In this document: positions 1-5,721 of the stretch, piece by piece
Numbering within the stretch: the first letter of the stretch is position 1
How the letters are laid out: every line of letters starts with the position of its first letter
Source: Deltaproteobacteria bacterium
Lineage (GTDB): Bacteria > UBA10199 > DSSB01
DNA length: 9,841 nt
Direction of reading: 5' to 3'
Assembly: GCA_021414045.1 (NCBI GenBank)
Contig: JAIOPF010000085.1
Location: 1 to 9,841 of the forward strand
Translations under genes and position numbers: made by a program
Notes under the pieces: generated by a model
Seen by the model: the letters and a program-made list of their open reading frames with translations, nothing else
Databases searched by the model: none
What the model was told of the DNA's origin: nothing

Positions 1-1643
1 ATCAAGCCTTGGGAGCGGAAGTCGAGTGGAATGCTTCCGCATTGGGGAGGGATTTGGCCTCCAGCTACCTGGTGTTGGGCGCGATGAAAGCGGTGGGAGG
101 TTTGGGGGCGACGGCTTATCGGCGCAGCGGCGCGGTTTCGGGATTTTCCCGCCACTTGTTCGGTCAATCCGCCCTGTTCGGCGGTATATTGCTGGGGCAT
201 CGCCTGGAAGTCTTGACGGGGATTCGCCCGTCGGGCGATGCCGGCGGGACTTTGGTCGATTCTCTTGCGCTGCTTTTGCAATTCAACATCGCGGGCCGTT
301 TGAGCCGGCGCTTAGGCTGCGAGGCTTTTTCAAATTGGGAGAACTATCTCGATAGCCAGGCCGCGACTTTGGGTTCCTCCCAAGTTTTTTTCCCCTCACG
401 TGTTCCGGAAACACCGATGTTCGGCCCCGCTTTCGCCATGGCGGGAATCGGAGACCGTGACCATCTAAACTCTTCGTCGCCTCCCCAGGTCATCTCCACG
501 ACCTTTCCTCCTTCCTCGTGGCCGGCTTACGAGTCTTACTACTACCCTCCTGGTGGAAATGGCCCGCGTCCACCGGGGATTCGATACCAACCCGAGGTGC
601 GTCGCCTTTGGGAAACGCTTGAGCCGGTATTGCGCGAAGTGCCTTTCGAAGCCACTGCGGAGGAAATTTTGCGGCGTCGTGCCGATTTCGAGAGCGCGGA
701 CTTGTTGTGGTTGGAGCAGATTCGGGACTTTTCCGAATTGGTGGGTGGGCATGTGGAAGTTTACGGGCCTGATCGTCTTCTTGAGCCTTGGACTTCCCAG
801 TTCCTCAAGCCGAGAGCGGATTTGTTGGCCGGCGCCATGGCGATCACGGAAGGCAAGGGTCGCGTCTATGAAATCTCACTGCCATACGCCGACGCGCGTT
901 TCGGTAGGCCCACAGAGAAAGGCCAGTATGCGGGCCTTCAACATATTTTGAGCGAATTGGAAACGAGTTTTGGGGATCAGGTTTTGTTGGCCAACGTCCA
1001 GCAGGGACGCCTGCGGGTCCGCTTTCCGAACTTCCCGCTCTGGGAGGCCTTGTTGATGGCGCGGTTCGGGAATCAGGTTCATCGTTTGGTGCTGGTTGAC
1101 GGGGAGATCCCGCGAGACGATGTGATGCGCCTGCGCGGCAAACTTCTGGCTCCGGTTGGCTTGAGCCGGCAGCCCTTGTTCGTTGGAGAAATGAAGGGGA
1201 GGGTACATCCTTTCTTTTTCGTTCTCCACGATTTATTCCATGCCACCAACGTTTGCATGCTCCCGCCGCAATTAAGCCGCACTTCTCATCGCCTTTATTT
1301 CATCGCGAAGCGTGAGCTACCGGCTTCGGATATCAAGGAAGAACATTTGAATCGTTTGGCGGATATGGATCCAGGTTCGGATTTTCGGGGTAATCCGGGA
1401 ATTTTCGTCGATTTTTCCCTTCGTCCCTTTTGGGATGGCATCCGGAGGGACGTGTTGAGCGAAGATGTCGCTTGGCGTCGCTTTCAGCGCTTCCCGAAAT
1501 TTTTGAACGCCTATGATAAGATGCTGAATTCCCATCCTCCGGAAAATCCCGAGGATTCCCATTGGCACGAGGCGTTTCGCCTGCGGGTCCAAGACTATAA
1601 AAACGATTTTTCGAACTTGCTCCGAAGGGTTTTACGAAACTGA
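1..1643 (+). CDS. Unrecognised protein, 5' truncated by the window edge
   Basis: The reading frame is open from the window edge (first full codon at 3), so the TTG at 9 is not a credible start and the true N-terminus lies outside. I do not recognise the family. Seen in order: three Gly/Ala/Leu-rich hydrophobic or amphipathic helices (about nt 57-310, including a GGILLGHRLE stretch and LVDSLALLLQF); a Pro/Ser/Tyr-rich linker (about nt 465-590); then a mixed alpha/beta soluble part to the TGA at 1641. That part contains a His-rich stretch, HP-x5-HDLFH at nt 1206-1241, with another His at 1287. HDxxH can bind metal in some families (for example COQ4), but the other expected ligands are not present, so no enzymatic role is assigned. 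The hydrophobic part could insert in or associate with a membrane. Downstream comes a 292-base gap with no clear terminator. The gene is real on length, codon pattern and domain-like layout; its function is unknown. Confidence 0.8.
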   Translation, partial: QALGAEVEWNASALGRDLASSYLVLGAMKAVGGLGATAYRRSGAVSGFSRHLFGQSALFGGILLGHRLEVLTGIRPSGDAGGTLVDSLALLLQFNIAGRLSRRLGCEAFSNWENYLDSQAATLGSSQVFFPSRVPETPMFGPAFAMAGIGDRDHLNSSSPPQVISTTFPPSSWPAYESYYYPPGGNGPRPPGIRYQPEVRRLWETLEPVLREVPFEATAEEILRRRADFESADLLWLEQIRDFSELVGGHVEVYGPDRLLEPWTSQFLKPRADLLAGAMAITEGKGRVYEISLPYADARFGRPTEKGQYAGLQHILSELETSFGDQVLLANVQQGRLRVRFPNFPLWEALLMARFGNQVHRLVLVDGEIPRDDVMRLRGKLLAPVGLSRQPLFVGEMKGRVHPFFFVLHDLFHATNVCMLPPQLSRTSHRLYFIAKRELPASDIKEEHLNRLADMDPGSDFRGNPGIFVDFSLRPFWDGIRRDVLSEDVAWRRFQRFPKFLNAYDKMLNSHPPENPEDSHWHEAFRLRVQDYKNDFSNLLRRVLRN

Positions 1644-1935
1644 CACCAACGCGCCATTCGCGCGTCATTCGCGGGGCTTTAAGGGTTCCCATCGTAATGG
1701 ACTTGGGACAATAAAAGGGACGATTCGAAAAATATCATGCAACTTCCCTAGAAAAAATCCGAACAAGCGTTTGGTTTCCAAAAATAAATAAAGATTTTCG
1801 AGACTTAAATCCAAGCCTTTGTACAGATTTGGAATTCGCCGATAGGGGGCGAAAAATCTCGAAACAGCTCTCGGGTTTTAGAGACCCGGTTAGCTTGTGG
1901 GATTCAAGATTGAAGAAGCAAAGAGGAGATAGATT
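1644..1935 (+). other. Gap with AT-rich centre and structured leader
   Basis: No gene is visible in these 292 bases. Just after the upstream stop is a 6-bp hairpin (1649-1654 with 1660-1665) without a following T-run, so it is not a convincing terminator. About 1715-1800 is AT-rich and the natural place for a promoter, but I find no good -35/-10 pair. From 1796 on, the sequence can fold. Stem TTTCGAGA (1796-1803) pairs with TCTCGAAA (1857-1864) and encloses two hairpins: 1810-1814 with 1829-1833, and 1835-1840 with 1848-1853. A further hairpin follows, 1872-1876 with 1884-1888. It does not match the riboswitch consensuses I know (cyclic-di-GMP-I, TPP, cobalamin). It is a candidate 5' leader of the barrel gene. 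Confidence 0.4.
1922..1928 (+). promoter_or_regulatory. Strong ribosome binding site fixing the 1936 start
   Basis: AGAGGAG lies 7 bases before the ATG at 1936, a near-ideal Shine-Dalgarno site. An in-frame TAG at 1930-1932 sits directly upstream, so the protein cannot start earlier. This matters because the product has no signal peptide despite looking like an envelope protein. Confidence 0.8.
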
Positions 1936-2754
1936 ATGACTCCACCTGTTGTAGATCCACTTCACGCTGATGCCGGCGCGCCGCCACCGGCCGCCACCGT
2001 TCCGCCGCCACCGCCCCCCGCGGTAACCGCGGACCCGCCCCCTGCTCGTCGCGTGACTCCGGAGCCGGAAACCGCGGCGGTTCCCGCGGCATCCAGCGTC
2101 TCGACCGGGCCCACTTTGATGGACCGTTTTCATTTCACCCTCGCTGGGGGATACAACTTCGGCACGCGAATCGCTCCTGGAGACGCGCCCTTTAGCACCG
2201 CGGCCCCCAGCTACCGCGGCGGCAGCCTCTATTTCCAACCGGCTTTCAGCGTTTTTCAGAACAACCTCTTCGACTTGCGCCTCGGAGCCCAATTGGGAGT
2301 GGCGCCGCTCAGCATCCCCCGGTCCCCCGGATCGGTGGATTCCAGCGTCACCGCGCTTTCCTTGGGTGGATTGGTCGAAGGCAATCTCAGTTTTCACCAG
2401 CACTTTGGTTTGGGATTGAATGCGTCCCTCGGATACATGGGCTTGATCAGTTCCGATGCCGACGTCGGGGCGCCTTTCACAGCGACCTTCGACTGGGGTT
2501 CGGAAGGCAGCTTGCACGTCGGAGCCCAGCTCTATGCCCATACCTGGAACCAAGCGATTCGCGTCGGAGTGGGCCTCGATTCCATGCCCACCGGTTTCAG
2601 CTTGGCGACGGCACCGGGCCAACCCGACCTCTTGGTCAACTACGGACCGACTTGGACGCTTTTCGTGGGGCTCGACGCGATTCGCATGATTCGCAATTTT
2701 CAAGGCAACGGAAACGCGGCGCCCGCAGCGCCCGCTCCCGCGGCCGGACACTGA
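1936..2754 (+). CDS. Pro-rich, outer-membrane beta-barrel-like protein
   Basis: Protein of 272 residues. Residues 1-60 are a disordered Pro/Ala region with runs of prolines. Residues about 63-254 are a series of alternating polar/hydrophobic strands rich in Gly and aromatics, starting LAGGYNFG, as in small outer-membrane beta-barrels. Residues about 255-272 are an Ala/Pro tail. Barrels usually end on an aromatic residue; here the likely last strand ends in RNF (about 252-254) and the tail follows it. There is no hydrophobic signal peptide, and the in-frame stop just upstream with a strong ribosome binding site rules out a longer N-terminus. So either export is non-classical, or the sheet is not an outer-membrane barrel. 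The gene lies 43 bases before the calcium-repeat gene with no terminator between, so the two are probably co-transcribed. The barrel call comes from the strand pattern only; no specific family was recognised. Confidence 0.75.
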   Translation: MTPPVVDPLHADAGAPPPAATVPPPPPPAVTADPPPARRVTPEPETAAVPAASSVSTGPTLMDRFHFTLAGGYNFGTRIAPGDAPFSTAAPSYRGGSLYFQPAFSVFQNNLFDLRLGAQLGVAPLSIPRSPGSVDSSVTALSLGGLVEGNLSFHQHFGLGLNASLGYMGLISSDADVGAPFTATFDWGSEGSLHVGAQLYAHTWNQAIRVGVGLDSMPTGFSLATAPGQPDLLVNYGPTWTLFVGLDAIRMIRNFQGNGNAAPAAPAPAAGH

Positions 2755-2773
2755 GTTTTGATTTCTTAACGAA

Positions 2774-2795
2774 GGGATCCTCAAGAAGGATTCCC
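2774..2795 (+). promoter_or_regulatory. Hairpin overlapping the ribosome binding site before 2798
   Basis: GGGATCCT (2774-2781) can pair with AGGA and TCCC (2787-2790 and 2792-2795), leaving loop CAAGA and a one-base bulge at 2791. The AGGA of the Shine-Dalgarno site AAGAAGGA (2783-2790), 7 bases before the ATG at 2798, is in the stem. A second start, ATG 2819, has its own AGGAG (2807-2811) 7 bases upstream, outside the hairpin. The structure may hold the first start shut or favour the second. This is an inference from pairing by eye. Confidence 0.4.
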
Positions 2796-2797
2796 CA

Positions 2798-5623
2798 ATG
2801 AACGATAGGAGTATCGTTATGCGTGCCTTCCACAAAGCCGCTGGACTCGCCCTCGTCCTTTTAACTCTCTTGATCGGAAACGATCTGATCGCCGGAGGCC
2901 TGAACATCCCCGGAGATTCGAATGGAGGAAAGATCTGTAAGGTCACCTCCATGGTCGACGACGCCAATATCAATGGCAGTCTGCGTCGCGCCTTGGAACA
3001 AGGTTACAACATCCAGAACAGCTCGCTACCTTCCTTCTGCACCGAAAAGATCATTTTCGATACGGCTGGGACCATTACCCTTCGGGCTCCGATTCGACTC
3101 GACAACAAGGCGGCAGCGGGTTTTGGCTTGGAACGCGGCGACGGAGTTAGCGGCGCGGTCATCCTTGACGCCTCGGCTTTGGGCGACGGAGCTTGCGCCA
3201 TCGAGCTCGACTCCAACCAAGTTACCATCAAAGGCATCACGATTCGCGGCGCCAAGGGCTCTGGTATCTGCATCAAGGCCGGTTCCAACGGAAACATGAT
3301 CGACGGTGTCAGCGTGACCCGCAGCGGCAACGGCATTCGGGTCGAAGCCGGCTCGCAGCGCAACACCATCCAACACGGATTCTACTTCGACAATACGGGC
3401 TTCGGCGTGCAGCTGCTCGACGCGACTCAAAACCAAGTCACGCACAATGCGCTTTATCGGAACAACGCCGGCCCCATCGATTCTCCGGCAACCACTTTGA
3501 AGCCCGAGATCTCTTCGGCTTCCCCGAGCAACTCCGCCGCGACGACTTTCGTGTTGTCCGGAACCTTGCCTTCTTCGGTGGATCGCATCGAAATTTTTCG
3601 AGGAGCGCCCTCGGGATCCGAGACCAACTTCATTACCGATTTGCGTGAATTTTCCGGGCTCTCTTTCTTGGCGACGATTGACGCCCGTTCCGGCGAAGAC
3701 GTCTTCGCCGTGGGCATTGCCCCCGACGGGACGACGTCTCCCGCCTCGACGATCGTTCACTTGAGCAACACCGGAGGCGGTGGTCCAGGCGGACCCGGCA
3801 CCGGCCCGCGTCCATGCTTCCCAGGTCAGGTTTTCCCTCCGACCGCGGACTACGATGGAGACGGCATTTACGATCGACTCGAGGATAAGCCCATCGCCGA
3901 AGGCCAAGGCGGCAACTGCGTCGTCGATCCCGGCGAAACCGACCCGACCAACGTCGACACCGACGGAGACGGAATCAAGGACGGCATTGAAGACCGGAAT
4001 AAGAACGGTGAACTCGATTCCGGCGAAAGCGATCCGACCAAGGACGATACGGACGGAGATTTCATCAAGGACGGCGCCGAGGACCATGATCAAGATGGAA
4101 TTCGCGATTCGGACGAACTCGATCCCACCAAGAAGGATACCGACGGTGAAACCAACGGTAACGCCCAAGACACCGATTTCGACGGTAAGGCCGACGGCAT
4201 CGAAGACTCCAATCATGATGGCGTGCACGACCAATTTCGCGAGAGTGATCCGCGCAAGCCGGATACCGACGGCGACGGTTTCCTCGATTCGACGGACGTC
4301 TGCCCGAATATCTCCTTCCGCAATTGCAAACAGCCCTGCATTCCCGGCGAGGAACCCGAAAAGGATCTCGACACCGACGGCGACGGCGTGCCGGATTTCT
4401 TTGAAGACTTGGATCACAGCTGCGGAGACCCCGACGGTGGAGAGACCAACGTCTACAAAAAGGATACCGACGGCGATGGTAAGTTGGACGGCATCGACGA
4501 GTGCCCCAACAACCCTGATCTTTCCTGCGAGGGCGCTTGCAACACCGAGTTGATCAACGAATTCATCGACTCCGACGGCGACGGCCTCAAGAACAGCGAG
4601 GAAGACCGCGAGCATCCTTGCGTGGTGGATCCGAACGAGAGCGATCCTTTCGATCCGGACACCGATAACGACGGGATCACCGACGGCAACGACGTCTGCC
4701 CGCTAGACCCGAACCCGCTTTGCGCCAATGCCTGCACCCCCGGGGTTCCTCCGCCCGACGGCCAGGACTCCGACGGCGACGGGATTCCCGACGGCAACGA
4801 AGACATCAATAACGACTGCATTCAAAGCCCGAACGAAACCAATTTCCGGAAGCGCGATTCGGACGGCGACATCATCAATGACAACGAAGATCCCTGTCCG
4901 CTCAATTCGGATACGAGCTGCAAGCAAGAATGCATTCCCGGCGAATTCATTCCCCCGCAGCGCGATTCCGACCGAGACGGCATCAAGGACGTGCTCGAGG
5001 ATACGAACAAGAATTGTATCCGGGACGTCGGCGAATCCGATTCGTATAATAACGACACGGACGGCGACGGGCTTCCCGATGGTGCCGAGGACCGCAATCA
5101 AAACGGCGTCTTCGAACCCGGAGAGACCGACCCCCGGAACCTGGACACGGATGCCGACGGGCTTGCTGACGGCATCGAAGACCGTAACCACAACGGCCTA
5201 GTAGACTTTGACGAGCTTGATCCCAAGGTCGGCGATACGGACGGCGACGGCATCCTCGATTTCAATGAGGATACCAATCGCAACGGCGTCTTCGATTCCG
5301 GCGAGACCAACGGGGCACGGAAAGATACCGACCAAGACGGCCTAGAGGATGGCGTGGAAGACGCCAACCATAACGGCTTCGTCGACGCCGGCGAGTCCGA
5401 CCCTCGCAACCCGGACACGGATGGCGACGGCGCCACCGATGGCCAGGAAATCAGCCAAGGCACCAGCCCGATTCGCGGAAGCAAGGGCGACTTCAATAAG
5501 GCGTCTGGGCAAGGATGCTCGCTCAGCCAGGTCGCGATGGACGCCTCGGGATTCTCGGCCTACTTAGGCTTGGGACTGTCCAGTCTCTTGGGCCTCCGGT
5601 TCCGCCGAGCCAAGCGGAAGTAA
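2798..5623 (+). CDS. Secreted CSLREA/beta-helix protein with thrombospondin-3 calcium repeats and C-terminal sorting-type tag
   Basis: Protein of 941 residues, very acidic, predicted to be exported and bind calcium at the cell surface. Order: signal peptide (core LALVLLTLLIG, end near residue 32); a CSLREA-like segment (about 45-100, C47 to about C81, NGSLRRALEQ then KIIFD); parallel beta-helix-type repeats (about 136-222, VTIKGITI, NGIRVEAGS); an immunoglobulin-like segment (about 236-322); a Gly/Pro linker (326-339); about 18 DxDGDG repeats (351-891); then a tag with GCS at C907, hydrophobic helix 919-933 and a RFRRAKRK end. Each 30-residue repeat has two back-to-back 12-residue EF-hand-type loops. 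No catalytic residues are seen. The beta-helix could bind polysaccharide or another surface, so adhesin or surface-layer roles are possible but not shown. ATG 2798 and ATG 2819 both have good ribosome binding sites; 2819 gives the more typical signal peptide. It follows the barrel gene by 43 bases and is closed by a terminator. Confidence 0.9.
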   Translation: MNDRSIVMRAFHKAAGLALVLLTLLIGNDLIAGGLNIPGDSNGGKICKVTSMVDDANINGSLRRALEQGYNIQNSSLPSFCTEKIIFDTAGTITLRAPIRLDNKAAAGFGLERGDGVSGAVILDASALGDGACAIELDSNQVTIKGITIRGAKGSGICIKAGSNGNMIDGVSVTRSGNGIRVEAGSQRNTIQHGFYFDNTGFGVQLLDATQNQVTHNALYRNNAGPIDSPATTLKPEISSASPSNSAATTFVLSGTLPSSVDRIEIFRGAPSGSETNFITDLREFSGLSFLATIDARSGEDVFAVGIAPDGTTSPASTIVHLSNTGGGGPGGPGTGPRPCFPGQVFPPTADYDGDGIYDRLEDKPIAEGQGGNCVVDPGETDPTNVDTDGDGIKDGIEDRNKNGELDSGESDPTKDDTDGDFIKDGAEDHDQDGIRDSDELDPTKKDTDGETNGNAQDTDFDGKADGIEDSNHDGVHDQFRESDPRKPDTDGDGFLDSTDVCPNISFRNCKQPCIPGEEPEKDLDTDGDGVPDFFEDLDHSCGDPDGGETNVYKKDTDGDGKLDGIDECPNNPDLSCEGACNTELINEFIDSDGDGLKNSEEDREHPCVVDPNESDPFDPDTDNDGITDGNDVCPLDPNPLCANACTPGVPPPDGQDSDGDGIPDGNEDINNDCIQSPNETNFRKRDSDGDIINDNEDPCPLNSDTSCKQECIPGEFIPPQRDSDRDGIKDVLEDTNKNCIRDVGESDSYNNDTDGDGLPDGAEDRNQNGVFEPGETDPRNLDTDADGLADGIEDRNHNGLVDFDELDPKVGDTDGDGILDFNEDTNRNGVFDSGETNGARKDTDQDGLEDGVEDANHNGFVDAGESDPRNPDTDGDGATDGQEISQGTSPIRGSKGDFNKASGQGCSLSQVAMDASGFSAYLGLGLSSLLGLRFRRAKRK
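3848..4261 (+). repeat. N-terminal calcium-repeat block
   Basis: Encodes residues 351-488. Units begin at residues 351 (36 residues, contains one Cys at 377), 387 (30), 417 (30), 447 (an 11-residue stub, DTDGETNGNAQ) and 458 (31). Full units follow the plan DxDGDGxxDGxE then DxNxxGxxDxxE then about six linker residues. The 351 unit, with Cys340 before it, looks like the second half of the four-Cys modules found in the next block. Confidence 0.85.
4262..5053 (+). repeat. Four tandem ~66-residue four-cysteine calcium modules
   Basis: Modules begin at residues 489, 556, 621 and 687 (67, 65, 66 and 66 residues; about 198 bases each). Each has a DxDGDG loop followed by C-x7-C-x3-C, a CxPG-type turn in most, a second DxDGDG-type loop, and a fourth Cys 26-27 residues after the third. 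The C-x7-C-x3-C spacing is identical in all four. Four Cys per module suggests two disulfides each, which fits an exported protein. Confidence 0.85.
5054..5470 (+). repeat. C-terminal exact 30-residue calcium repeats
   Basis: Four units of exactly 30 residues (90 bases) begin at residues 753, 783, 813 and 843, with a partial fifth at 873. None contains Cys. Each is two abutting 12-residue EF-hand-type loops plus a six-residue linker such as TDPRNL. The exact period points to growth by unit duplication. Confidence 0.9.
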
Positions 5624-5642
5624 ATTCGATCTCCTTTTTCAT

Positions 5643-5680
5643 AAAAACCCCGTTCCGTAATCCGGAGCGGGGTTTTTTTT
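5643..5680 (+). terminator. Rho-independent terminator after the calcium-repeat gene
   Basis: CCCCGTTCCG (5648-5657) pairs with CGGAGCGGGG (5663-5672), one G-T pair, five-base loop, followed by eight Ts (5673-5680). A-run 5643-5647 upstream pairs with the T-run, so it may also work on the other strand. It separates the surface-protein operon from mutL. Confidence 0.93.
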
Positions 5681-5721
5681 CGCCCCTTGCCTCGGGGGCC
5701 GCCTTTTAATAGGACGGATCC

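Noticed and set aside
1206..1290. COQ4-type zinc site in the first gene
   Set aside because: HDxxH is present, but the downstream Glu at the required distance is not (the position is Leu/Ser), and the surroundings do not match.
1649..1665. Terminator after the first gene
   Set aside because: The 6-bp hairpin has no T-run after it.
1835..1895. Cyclic-di-GMP riboswitch, suggested by the GCGAAAAA stretch and the GGDEF-like gene nearby
   Set aside because: The conserved GCAAACC and GACGCAAAGCC elements are absent.
1735..2973. 412-codon open frame on the - strand over the barrel gene
   Set aside because: Arg/Ser/Gly-rich product without domains; it spans the gap and two + strand starts with strong ribosome binding sites.
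3026..4615. 529-codon open frame on the - strand across the calcium-repeat gene
   Set aside because: Its Val/Ala/Gly-rich product is the reverse complement of the repeated DxDGDG codons; the + strand has a signal peptide, known repeats and a terminator.
3780..5201. Thr/Arg/Ser-rich open frames on the + strand in the repeat region
   Set aside because: They are frame-shifted readings of the same repeats and lack motifs.
3848..5470. CRISPR-like or non-coding tandem array
   Set aside because: The repeats are in frame, vary at synonymous sites, and have no unique spacers of constant length.
5687..5710. Promoter for mutL (TTGCCT and TTTAAT)
   Set aside because: The spacing is only 12 bases, and the -35 match is poor.
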